Assembly: GCF_013074385.2 (NCBI RefSeq)
Contig: NZ_JABEYA020000006.1
Location: forward strand, 149,926-213,925
DNA length: 64,000 nt
DNA from: Vibrio ostreicida
GTDB lineage: Bacteria > Pseudomonadota > Gammaproteobacteria > Enterobacterales > Vibrionaceae
Direction of reading: 5' to 3'
A program made the position numbers and the translations under genes. The notes beneath the pieces were generated by a model. That model was not told the origin of the DNA. It did not search any database and saw nothing but the letters and a program-made list of their open reading frames with translations. The stretch's first letter is position 1, and every line of letters starts with the position of its first letter. Shown piece after piece: positions 7,606 through 15,233 of this stretch.

Positions 7606-8215
7606 AAACATCTTGCCACCCAACGCCAGTCGGGCCGAAGTGGCGATGGCCGATGCGATCACACCGACGTTGCCAGTGGCGATTCGGGATGTCTGGAACC
7701 CGTTGACCTGTCCAGAGGCATTTTTACCCTATCTGGCTCAAAGCTTTTCGGTTGACCGCTGGGACGCGAGCTGGACAGAGCAAGAAAAACGCGCCGCGAT
7801 TGAAGCGGCGTTTTTTGTTCACCGACATAAAGGCACCATCGCCGCAATCCGACGAGTCGTTGAGCCGCTGGGCTATTTAATTAACGTGATGGAGTGGTGG
7901 CAAACGCAGCCACAAGGCGAGCCTCATACCTTTGCCTTAACCGTCGGTGTGCTGGACAGTGGCATTAGTGATGAGATGTATCGCCAAATGGTCGCGCTGA
8001 TCGAAGACGCGAAACCCCTGCGAAGCCACCTCACTGGGCTGGCGATTCACGCGGAAAGCCGCGGCGTTCTATCGGTGAACGCGGGCATGTATTGTGGCGA
8101 TTTAACCACTATTTACCCCTACGCACCAGCCGCGGTGAGCGTGTCTGGTCTTATGTACCATTCAGGACGTGAACACACCATAGACAGAGTGAACGTCTAC
8201 CCGATATCAGGATAA
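7598..8215 (+). CDS. I: Tail protein I, P2 gpI-like
   Basis: 205 aa. The opening LPPNASRAEVAMADA, the CPEAFLPYLAQSFSVDRWDASW block and the HRHKGTIAAIRRVVEPLG segment are the hallmarks of tail protein I, which links the baseplate wedge to the tail fibre. The ATG at 7598 is preceded by a G-rich ribosome site (GGGGGCGAAG) inside the end of J; the in-frame start 12 bases upstream lacks one. Confidence 0.95.
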   Translation: MNKNILPPNASRAEVAMADAITPTLPVAIRDVWNPLTCPEAFLPYLAQSFSVDRWDASWTEQEKRAAIEAAFFVHRHKGTIAAIRRVVEPLGYLINVMEWWQTQPQGEPHTFALTVGVLDSGISDEMYRQMVALIEDAKPLRSHLTGLAIHAESRGVLSVNAGMYCGDLTTIYPYAPAAVSVSGLMYHSGREHTIDRVNVYPISG

Positions 8216-8226
8216 AAGAAGGCACT

Positions 8227-9408
8227 ATGAGCAAATTCTTTACGATTTTAACCCAGGTAGGTGAAGCCAAACTTGCCAATGCGACGGCGCTGGGGCAAAC
8301 CATTCGGTTGGCTCAATTAGCGATCGGCGATGGCAATGGCGTGTTACCCACCCCAGACCAAAAGCAAACCGCGCTGATCAATGAATTGCGCCGCGAGCCC
8401 CTCAATGCGGTTGACACCGACCCCAATAACCCCAATTGGATTATCTGTGAACAGGTGATCCCAGAAAATGTCGGTGGTTGGACGATTCGTGAAATCGGCC
8501 TCTATGATGGCGATGGCGATTTGGTGGCGGTGGGTAACTTCCCAGAAACCTATAAACCGGTCTTGGCAGAAGGGTCAGGCCGTACTCAAACCGTGCGGGT
8601 CGTGCTGCAAGTCAGCGCTTCGTCCTCGGTGGAACTTAAGATTGATCCCGCGATTGTTCTCGCGACTCGTGAGTATGTCGATAAGCAGGACAATGACCAC
8701 GCCGAAGACCTTAACCCTCACCCACAATATGTGTTGGTGGGTGTGGGCCAGTTTCTGCCTTATGATCCAGAACGTTGTTATTCGGTGGGCGAAATTTGTT
8801 ACACCAAGGACCCCGTGACTCGTGAATTATCGTATTGGCAATGGTATTCAAACCGAGAGTCCTTAACGGGCAAAGACCCCATCAATATCGCGCATCGTCA
8901 TCCTGGCTGGAAAGACACCACCAAACCGTTTTACTGGATACCTTATACCGGTGATCAGGTGGGTACGCCATTCTTCTGGCTTGATACCACGCCGCCGGAA
9001 TGGGCGGTGATGGAAATCAATGTTGATTTGCCTGTTGCCGTGTATTGGCGCTTGGCCAGAACGTATCCGCACCTAGTGAACAACGGTGTGATTAATACCG
9101 GTGAAATTCGCGGTGAGTTTTTAAGGGTGCTCGATCAGGGACGTGGCGTGGATTCTGGAAGAACACTAGGTTCGTATCAAGCGGGAACGAAAATTACCGG
9201 TGAAGTGGGGGATCCAAGTACACCAAACGGCCATACGATCGCCAATATAAATGATGTGTTCGGCGATCCTTTGTATGAAGATCTCTCGGAATTTGATGCG
9301 AGAATAAATTATTCAAGAACCAATTTGCCGATTTATGAGCCTTGGCACGTTTGGTGGGTTACAACCCGACCACGTAACACTGCTCGACCCATGGCAATAG
9401 CCATTTAA
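8227..9408 (+). CDS. H: Tail fibre protein, P2 gpH-like, short
   Basis: 393 aa. The N-terminal about 150 residues (FTILTQVGEAKLANATALG, GGWTIREIGLYDGDGDLVAVG) are the conserved gpH/collar attachment domain that docks on gpI. The receptor-binding part is unlike common fibres: aromatic-rich (SYWQWYSNRE, WIPYTGDQVGTPFFWLDTTPPEWAV) and ending in RPRNTARPMAIAI, the usual C-terminal fibre motif. It is much shorter than the about 670 aa of P2 H, with no long shaft. The fibre sets which cells the particle kills or infects. The cognate chaperone follows. Confidence 0.9.
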   Translation: MSKFFTILTQVGEAKLANATALGQTIRLAQLAIGDGNGVLPTPDQKQTALINELRREPLNAVDTDPNNPNWIICEQVIPENVGGWTIREIGLYDGDGDLVAVGNFPETYKPVLAEGSGRTQTVRVVLQVSASSSVELKIDPAIVLATREYVDKQDNDHAEDLNPHPQYVLVGVGQFLPYDPERCYSVGEICYTKDPVTRELSYWQWYSNRESLTGKDPINIAHRHPGWKDTTKPFYWIPYTGDQVGTPFFWLDTTPPEWAVMEINVDLPVAVYWRLARTYPHLVNNGVINTGEIRGEFLRVLDQGRGVDSGRTLGSYQAGTKITGEVGDPSTPNGHTIANINDVFGDPLYEDLSEFDARINYSRTNLPIYEPWHVWWVTTRPRNTARPMAIAI

Positions 9409-9418
9409 AGGAGCCACT

Positions 9419-10000
9419 GTGAGTAACAAAGAAAAGTTCTATTATCCTCTTGATAAGCAAACCCACGAAGTACTGGCCGCTGTTCGGGCACAATATCGAG
9501 GCGGCATGTTTCATATTCCAAAAGACGCCCTCCAGTGTGAGCCGTTGGCGCCTAAAGCAGGGTTTGCGGTGGTGGCCGTATTGAATCAATCAGGCCAAGC
9601 CTTTGAGACACAATATGTTGAAGATCACCGCCAACTCACCATTTACGATCAGGCAGACAGCGCTCGTTCACAAGTTGTGTCTGAACTGGGTCCCATTGAA
9701 TCTGGATTTACCTCGGAAAAACCGGAGACGGAATTTGATGAGTGGGTGAATGGGGCGTGGGTAACAAACGTTAAGAATCAATATATTACCCAGTATAACC
9801 AAGTGGATGACCGCCGTCGCGCGGCGTATCAGAATATGGTTGCGCCACTGACGGACGAAGCCTACATCAAACGTCATCTTATTCAGACCGCGGAGGCGAT
9901 TGTGGACGCTGAGCAATTGGAAAAACAGGCGCTCGCCGCGCGGTTGAAAATTCAGGCTGAAAATCCTTGGCCGGCGCCGCTTACAGACACACGCCCGTAA
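9419..10000 (+). CDS. G: Tail fibre assembly chaperone, P2 gpG-like
   Basis: 193 aa, starting at a GTG with GGAG 6 bases upstream. The C-terminal half (DDRRRAAYQNMVAPLTDEAY, then an Ala/Glu-rich helix ending NPWPAPL) is typical of tail fibre assembly proteins, which help the fibre trimerise and attach. Chaperone and fibre usually swap together between phages and tailocins. The stop codon lies inside a terminator hairpin. Confidence 0.9.
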   Translation: MSNKEKFYYPLDKQTHEVLAAVRAQYRGGMFHIPKDALQCEPLAPKAGFAVVAVLNQSGQAFETQYVEDHRQLTIYDQADSARSQVVSELGPIESGFTSEKPETEFDEWVNGAWVTNVKNQYITQYNQVDDRRRAAYQNMVAPLTDEAYIKRHLIQTAEAIVDAEQLEKQALAARLKIQAENPWPAPLTDTRP

Positions 10001-10016
10001 CGATACGGGCTTTTTT
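9993..10016 (+). terminator. Terminator after the fibre chaperone gene
   Basis: Stem GCCCGTA / TACGGGC with loop ACGA is followed by six T residues. It overlaps the stop codon region of the G-like gene and ends the baseplate/fibre transcript. Confidence 0.85.
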
Positions 10017-10030
10017 ATCTCTAAACCTTG

Positions 10031-10066
10031 GCCTCGTCACGCCGATCGCGTTTGACGAGGCTTTTT
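10031..10066 (+). terminator. Second tandem terminator before the sheath gene
   Basis: Stem GCCTCGTCA / TGACGAGGC, loop of 13 bases, then TTTTT. It lies 15 bp after the first terminator. In P2 a separate promoter drives the sheath-tube group from this junction, so a start of transcription between here and 10092 is expected, but no strong promoter sequence is visible. Confidence 0.75.
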
Positions 10067-10091
10067 ATTACCCAAATAACAGGAATACGCT

Positions 10092-11558
10092 ATGACGCAA
10101 TTTCTTCACGGGGTGGAAGTTATCGAAATTGATGACGGTTCACGCCCTATTCAGACGGTGAAATCCGCGGTGATTGGCTTGGTGGGAACAGCACCGGATG
10201 CCGCTGGCGCCGTGGCTGCCCGCTTAAACCTAGGCAGCGCGATACTCAATGATGGTTTGACACTGAGCGCGAACACGGCCGGCAGTCAAGGCAATGCCAT
10301 CAGCCTCAACATCGTCTCTCCAGAGACGGCAGACGCGTTACTGTCTGTGTCTGTCGATGGCAACAAAATCTCGGTAACACTGGCGACCGATGCGACGCAA
10401 GCTGCCGTAAGCACCGCCAGCGAAGTCAAAGCGGCGATTGAGGCCAACCCGGAAGCGTCGGCGTTGGTCTCGGTGGCTCTGATGGGCGATGGTCACGGCG
10501 AAGTGACTCCAATTGCGCGTCTTTACTTAGAAGGCGGTCAAAATGAACCCTTCCCATTGAACAAGCCAGTGGCGGTGGCGGGCAGTCGCAAACGCGCGAA
10601 AGGGCTCGGCAAAACCGGCACCTTACCTGCGGCGATCGACGATATCTTTGACCAAGCGGGTGCATTGGTGATTGTGGTGCGTGCAGAGCAAGGCGCCGAT
10701 GACGCCGAGACTCAAGCCAACGTGATCATGGCAATGCAAGCCTTTCTCGATAGCCAAACAGAAACGGGTTACACACCGCGTATCTTGGTGGCGCCGGAGT
10801 TCAGCCAATTGGATGCGGTGGCCTCGGAATTGGAAGCCAAGGCCAAACGCCTACGTGCGGTCACTTATGTGGATTGTACGCGCGTCGCCAGTTATACCGA
10901 TGCGATGAAACGGGCTCGCCGCTTTGGTGAACGTGTGGAAGTGGAATGGCCGTGGGTGCGAGTGTTTGACACCGAGCAAGCCATAGAAATCGACCGTCCG
11001 TCTTCGGCACGCCAAGCTGGCCTGCGAGCACGGATTGATGCGGAGAAAGGCTTCTGGTGGTCGAAATCCAACCAGCAAGTGTATGGCATTGTTGGCACGA
11101 CTCAGCCGGTGGACTGGTCACTGGGTGATCCCAATACCACCGCCAATATGCTCAATGAAAACAAAGTCAGTACCCTGATTCGGGAAGGCGGTTTTCGTCA
11201 CTGGGGCAACCGTACCTGTAGCGTCGATCCTAAGTGGACGTTTGAACAGACGCGCCGCACCGCGGATATCATTAACGACAGTGTCCAACGGGCACACCTG
11301 TGGGCCGTTGACCGCAATATCACCAAAACGTACGTTGAAGATGTGACGGAAGGGGTCAACGCCTATCTGCGTGAGCTGAAAGCGCTTGGCGCGATCTTAA
11401 ACGGCGAATGTTGGGCAGACAAAGAACTCAACACGCCTGCAACGATTCAAAAGGGCATCGTCTACTTTGATTTTGACTTTTGTCCTCCTTATCCGGCTGA
11501 GCACATTATTTTCCGCAGCCGATTGAACAATGATTACTTGGAAGAGGTATTTAGCTAA
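10092..11558 (+). CDS. FI: Contractile tail sheath protein, P2 gpFI-like, with inserted domain
   Basis: 488 aa, about 90 longer than P2 FI. The N-terminus (FLHGVEVIEIDDGSRPIQTV, SAVIGLVGTAPDA) and the region from about residue 152 (FPLNKPVAVAGSRKRAKGLG, AIDDIFDQAGALVIVVR) to the C-terminal GECWADKELNTP and YPAEHIIFRSR are canonical sheath. Between about residues 37 and 150 lies an inserted beta-rich domain (GLTLSANTAGSQGNAISLNI, SVSVDGNKISVTLATDATQA) of a kind seen in several phage sheaths. Sheath contraction drives the tube through the target envelope. AGGA precedes the ATG. The stop overlaps the tube gene start in TAATG. Confidence 0.96.
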   Translation: MTQFLHGVEVIEIDDGSRPIQTVKSAVIGLVGTAPDAAGAVAARLNLGSAILNDGLTLSANTAGSQGNAISLNIVSPETADALLSVSVDGNKISVTLATDATQAAVSTASEVKAAIEANPEASALVSVALMGDGHGEVTPIARLYLEGGQNEPFPLNKPVAVAGSRKRAKGLGKTGTLPAAIDDIFDQAGALVIVVRAEQGADDAETQANVIMAMQAFLDSQTETGYTPRILVAPEFSQLDAVASELEAKAKRLRAVTYVDCTRVASYTDAMKRARRFGERVEVEWPWVRVFDTEQAIEIDRPSSARQAGLRARIDAEKGFWWSKSNQQVYGIVGTTQPVDWSLGDPNTTANMLNENKVSTLIREGGFRHWGNRTCSVDPKWTFEQTRRTADIINDSVQRAHLWAVDRNITKTYVEDVTEGVNAYLRELKALGAILNGECWADKELNTPATIQKGIVYFDFDFCPPYPAEHIIFRSRLNNDYLEEVFS

Positions 11559-12067
11559 TGGCTGCAAACAATTTACTGAGCCGCTGGGCAATTTGGGTCG
11601 ACACGGTGGGCAAAGCGGGCAACGCCAAAGAATACACGCCGCCGGTGCTTGAGGTTCAAACCTCAGATTTTCAGGCAGGCGATATGGACATGCCGATCCC
11701 CGTCGATGAAGGCATGGCCGCCATGGAAGCCAGCTTCTCTCTCTTTGGTGTTGATGTCAGCGTACTCCCGCTGTTTGGCCTGCGTCAGGCAGAACGAACC
11801 GCCTTAAAAGTGCGTTCTACCTACACGGATCTTAACGGGAACGCCGAGGACTTAACCGAAGAGCTGCGTGGCATGATCACCAAGATTGAACGCGATACCC
11901 AAGACACGGGATCTCAGCGCGACAAAGTCATGAAAGTCACAATGAAACTCGACTACTACAAGGTCAGTCGTGCGGAGGTGACCTTGATTGAAATCGACCC
12001 TGTCAACCATGTGCGTCAACTCGGCGGCCTCGATGCCCTTGAGCAAACGCGCAAGATGATCAAATAA
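11558..12067 (+). CDS. FII: Tail tube protein, P2 gpFII-like
   Basis: 169 aa, the family's usual length. It begins LLSRWAIWVDTVGKAG, the typical FII opening, contains MDMPIPVDEGMAAMEASFSL and ends in the conserved RQLGGLDALEQTRKMIK region. The hexameric rings stack to form the inner tube. It is translationally coupled to the sheath gene and followed by a strong terminator, fitting the high copy number needed for sheath and tube compared with the products downstream. Confidence 0.96.
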   Translation: MAANNLLSRWAIWVDTVGKAGNAKEYTPPVLEVQTSDFQAGDMDMPIPVDEGMAAMEASFSLFGVDVSVLPLFGLRQAERTALKVRSTYTDLNGNAEDLTEELRGMITKIERDTQDTGSQRDKVMKVTMKLDYYKVSRAEVTLIEIDPVNHVRQLGGLDALEQTRKMIK

Positions 12068-12089
12068 CCTCAATTTACCCTTCAACTCC

Positions 12090-12114
12090 AAGGCCGCGTG
12101 ACGCGGCCTTTTTT
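12090..12114 (+). terminator. Terminator between tube gene and tail-assembly genes
   Basis: Stem AAGGCCGCG / CGCGGCCTT with loop TGA is followed by TTTT. It would cut expression of the E-T-U-X-D group relative to sheath and tube unless read through. Confidence 0.85.
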
Positions 12115-12128
12115 ATAGGAACATTATC

Positions 12129-12419
12129 ATGGAATACCCAACAAACACGGCTCAAGTCACACTGAACTACCCAATTGAACTGGGTGGGAAAACCATTGAA
12201 GTCCTGACATTGCGCCGCCCTAAAGTGCGCGACCAGTTGATCGCCGATAAGCAAAATAAGAACGATGCCGACAAGGAAGTACACTTAATGTCGCTGCTGG
12301 CTAACGTCGAAACGGGCGTGATTCAGGAACTGGATATGGAAGATTACTCGGAGGTGCAAAAAGTGATCGTGGGTTTTCGCAAGAACGCCTCAGCGAACAT
12401 GACATCCAACGTGGATTAA
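12129..12419 (+). CDS. E: Tail assembly chaperone, P2 gpE-like
   Basis: 96 aa. It carries the gpE pattern (YPIELGGKTIEVLTLRRPKVRDQL, then a helical region). AGGA lies upstream of the ATG. The gene is followed in the -1 frame by the E' extension, and a slippery heptamer GGGTTTT lies at 12371-12377, in the phase needed for -1 slippage (G GGT TTT). As in P2 and lambda G-T, the two products probably chaperone the tape measure protein during tube assembly. Confidence 0.9.
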   Translation: MEYPTNTAQVTLNYPIELGGKTIEVLTLRRPKVRDQLIADKQNKNDADKEVHLMSLLANVETGVIQELDMEDYSEVQKVIVGFRKNASANMTSNVD

Positions 12420-12523
12420 TGATTCTGGCCAGCCATACCGGCTGGTCACTCTCTGAAATGTTGGGGTTGCCAATGACGACGTTCATTGAGTTTATTGAGC
12501 ACCTACCAAAGAAGGAGGCATAG
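12371..12523 (+). CDS. E': E' frameshift extension of the tail assembly chaperone
   Basis: After a -1 slip at GGGTTTT (12371-12377) the frame stays open through 12520 and stops at 12521-12523, giving a fusion of about 131 residues. The extension contains ASHTGWSLSEMLGLPMTTF and ends EHLPKKEA; a GWS-type helix followed by a Leu/Pro segment is the family pattern of gpE'. An ATG (12419) overlaps the E stop in TAATG, so separate translation by reinitiation is an alternative. The strong ribosome site of the tape measure gene lies inside its 3' end. Confidence 0.8.
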   Translation, partial: GFSQERLSEHDIQRGLMILASHTGWSLSEMLGLPMTTFIEFIEHLPKKEA

Positions 12524-12524
12524 A

Positions 12525-14648
12525 ATGGTCGATGAGAATCTAACATCGATGATGACGCTGAGCGGTATTCTTTCCGAGAACTTCACCAAAATGGGTGAGA
12601 CGTTCAAAACGGCCATGACGGAGGCGAGTGAACAAGCTGAGCGGCTTCAAAGTCAGCACGTCATCCTCAGACAACAAATTGTGCGCACCGCATTAGCGGG
12701 TAACGACATCACCGAGTTGGTTGACCGTTATCAAGAATTGGGTCAATCGATCAACGCCGCGACCCGCGAATCTGAAACCTATGGGAATGCGTTAGAGCTG
12801 GGCGATAAAATCCGCAGTATCGGGGCGGCCAGCCGCGCCGCGGCGGCGGAGATTTGGAGAATGGGCAAAGCCTTCGCCAGCGCAATGCACAAGACCAATA
12901 TCGAGACCGCCAAAATCGTGGGCTTGGCGAAGTCCTTCGACATGAGTACCTCAAGCTTTCAGGCGTGGTCTGGGGTTGCTCAGGAAGCAGGACTGGAAGG
13001 TAAGCACCTAGGTGGCATGGTTAAAAATCTCAGCGATAAAGTGATTGATTTCCAGAAGTTGGGCCAAAAATCCTCGTCTGCGAGCGCGTTTAAAACCTTG
13101 GGGATCAAGCAATCCATGCTCGACGGTATGGACGCCGCAGAACAATTTGAAGAGGTGATGAAACGCCTTGAGGGAATGGATGACCAACAACAAGCGGCCT
13201 CGCTGGCGAACAAACTATTGGGCAAGCAAGGCAGCCAGTTATCCAATGTCATTAATCAGAGTGGCAAAAGCGTTAAGCAGCTGCTAGACGAACAGCGAAA
13301 ATTTAACCTTTTGACCGAAGAAGGCGCGAAGGGCGCCGCGGATTACAGCAGTGAGGCAGGTAGTCTTAAAACCGCGCTGACGTCTGCTTGGCAAGATATT
13401 GCAGGCGTCATCGGGGGCGAGTTGGTCGGTGAGATCAAAACACTCAGTGCCACCTTCACTCAATTCTATAGAGACAACAGACCACAAATTATTGGCTTTT
13501 TTAAAAGCGCCATCGAATTTGGGCGCGGCTTGAGCGCAGGCTTAGTGTCGATGGCCAGCTGCGTGAATACGGTCGTTCAAGCGTTGGGGGGCTGGGAAAA
13601 TGTCGGCATTGCCATCGCCTCTCTCATGGCAGGCAAGTTGATTGCAGGATTGTTTAGTGCCGTTATTACCGTGTATCGGCTGGTGAGGGTGGTGGGTTTG
13701 GCTAATATGGCCATGATGGCCTTTAATGGCGTCATGATGGCGAATCCGATCGGCATGATCGCTGCGGGGATCAGCCTTTTGATCTTCATGGGTATTCAGC
13801 TGTACCAAAACTGGGATTCAGTGACGGCTTGGATTGGCAAAGCTTTTGCCCAGTTAGTCTCCATCTTTACAAGTGCCACAGACACGATCAGTCAATGTTG
13901 GGGAGAGTCGGTCGCCTATATCGGTGGTTGTTTGCAGTGGCTCACGACCGAATTTTCGGCCGTTCGCTCGTCGATTCTATCCATGCTGATCTGGCCATCT
14001 ATCGAGATGTTCAGTCAATGTTGGGGAGAGTCGGTCGCCTACATCGGTGGTTGTTTGCAGTGGCTCAAGACCGAATTTTCGGCCGTTAGTTCGTCGATTC
14101 AATCCATGCTGAGCTGGCCATCTATCGAGGTGTTCAGTGAATGTTGGCGAGAGTCGGTTGCCTACATCGGTGGTTGTTTACAATGGCTCAAGACCGAATT
14201 TTCGGCCGTTAGTTCGTCGATTCAATCGCTGTTAAGTTTTGACCCGCTTGCGCAGATTGCTGAGCACTGGTCTCCGATCACCGAGTTCTTTGAACAACTG
14301 TGGGGCGGGATCACGGGCATCTTTGACAAGGGAATGGCCAAAATAACCTGGGTTTGGGACACCGTCAGTGATTGGACGTCGTTGATGGGCCTGTCGGGGG
14401 ATGACGAGCACGACGCTTATCAAAAACGGGAGGCGAGCAAGCTACCCACCGCCCTATCAGGCCGAGGCAGGCTGGCGATTGAAAGCCGCTATGGTGCCAC
14501 TCAGGGCAATACCGTCAACCAAAACGTCGGTGAAATAAAAGTGTATGCCGCACCGGGCCAGTCTCCAACAGATGTGGCTCGAGGCATTCAAGCACAACTA
14601 GGCGGGCGCCAATACAGCGCCCTGCATGATTTACCGGAGGTAGGATAA
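12525..14648 (+). CDS. T: Tape measure protein, P2 gpT-like
   Basis: 707 aa from the ATG at 12525, which has AAGGAGG upstream; the in-frame start at 12486 would lie inside E'. The N-terminal third is helical and coiled (EQAERLQSQHVILRQQIV). A TMP-family segment SFDMSTSSFQAWSGVAQEAG follows, and hydrophobic segments lie at about 370-440 (IAIASLMAGKLIAGLFSAVI and others). Three tandem 41-residue repeats follow (about residues 455-577). The C-terminus has the usual VNQNVGEIKVYAAPGQSPTD motif. Its length sets the tail length. It couples to U by a TAATG overlap. Confidence 0.95.
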   Translation: MVDENLTSMMTLSGILSENFTKMGETFKTAMTEASEQAERLQSQHVILRQQIVRTALAGNDITELVDRYQELGQSINAATRESETYGNALELGDKIRSIGAASRAAAAEIWRMGKAFASAMHKTNIETAKIVGLAKSFDMSTSSFQAWSGVAQEAGLEGKHLGGMVKNLSDKVIDFQKLGQKSSSASAFKTLGIKQSMLDGMDAAEQFEEVMKRLEGMDDQQQAASLANKLLGKQGSQLSNVINQSGKSVKQLLDEQRKFNLLTEEGAKGAADYSSEAGSLKTALTSAWQDIAGVIGGELVGEIKTLSATFTQFYRDNRPQIIGFFKSAIEFGRGLSAGLVSMASCVNTVVQALGGWENVGIAIASLMAGKLIAGLFSAVITVYRLVRVVGLANMAMMAFNGVMMANPIGMIAAGISLLIFMGIQLYQNWDSVTAWIGKAFAQLVSIFTSATDTISQCWGESVAYIGGCLQWLTTEFSAVRSSILSMLIWPSIEMFSQCWGESVAYIGGCLQWLKTEFSAVSSSIQSMLSWPSIEVFSECWRESVAYIGGCLQWLKTEFSAVSSSIQSLLSFDPLAQIAEHWSPITEFFEQLWGGITGIFDKGMAKITWVWDTVSDWTSLMGLSGDDEHDAYQKREASKLPTALSGRGRLAIESRYGATQGNTVNQNVGEIKVYAAPGQSPTDVARGIQAQLGGRQYSALHDLPEVG
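13888..14250 (+). repeat. Three tandem 123-bp repeats within the tape measure gene
   Basis: The segment encoding CWGESVAYIGGCLQWL recurs with starts at about 13891, 14014 and 14137, an exact 123-bp (41-codon) period. Copies two and three share long identical stretches. Because the period is a multiple of three, gain or loss of copies keeps the frame and would lengthen or shorten the tail. Confidence 0.95.
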
Positions 14649-15052
14649 TGGCTCAAGTGATGCTGACGTGGAGTGGGTTCTGTTTCAAAATCGATACCGC
14701 CGCCTACAACGAATTGGTCAGGAAGTGGCAGTGGCGCTGGAGCGCCCAGTCGCGGATTGGCCAGTCAGACCTTATCCAATATACGGGTAAGGTGGCGGTG
14801 AAAGTCTCATTAAAAGGTGAGATCGCCCCTGCAATTAACTCTGCGGGGGCGCAGCGCGTCACAGACTTGGCGAGGCTGGGGGATGAAGGACAACCTCGCA
14901 TGTTGACCAGTGGCCTAGGCGATGTACTCGGATACTGGGTGATGACGGATCTCAGCGAAACCAATACCAAGTTTATTCAGCATGGCGTGCCACGCCGACA
15001 ATCTTTTGCATTGGAGTTAACATTTTATGGTGACAATTTACCGAACCCGTGA
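14648..15052 (+). CDS. U: Tail protein, P2 gpU-like
   Basis: 134 aa. It starts with the family's short beta segment (MLTWSGFCFKIDTAAYNELV) and contains QRVTDLARLGDEGQPRMLTS and LGYWVMTDLSE, which are conserved in gpU proteins. gpU acts at tail assembly and completion. It overlaps T by one base and X by 26 bp. Confidence 0.93.
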   Translation: MAQVMLTWSGFCFKIDTAAYNELVRKWQWRWSAQSRIGQSDLIQYTGKVAVKVSLKGEIAPAINSAGAQRVTDLARLGDEGQPRMLTSGLGDVLGYWVMTDLSETNTKFIQHGVPRRQSFALELTFYGDNLPNP

Positions 15053-15233
15053 AGGGGATATGGTCGATGAAATTTGCTGGCGGCACTATGGCCGAGAGAG
15101 TGCGGTGGTGGCGGTCTTAAAGGCCAACCCTGGTCTGGCGGACTGCGGGCCACTGTTGCCCAGTGGCATTGCTCTGCATTTGCCCCACTTACCCACGTCT
15201 GTGGTCAGGGAGCCTGCCAGTTTATGGGACTAG
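15027..15233 (+). CDS. X: Tail protein X, LysM-like
   Basis: 68 aa with the LysM-like pattern of gpX (TREGDMVDEICWRHYG, LKANPGLADCGPLLPSGIAL), the small baseplate hub protein. It starts within the 3' end of U and overlaps D by 10 bp, the standard U-X-D order. Confidence 0.93.
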   Translation: MVTIYRTREGDMVDEICWRHYGRESAVVAVLKANPGLADCGPLLPSGIALHLPHLPTSVVREPASLWD

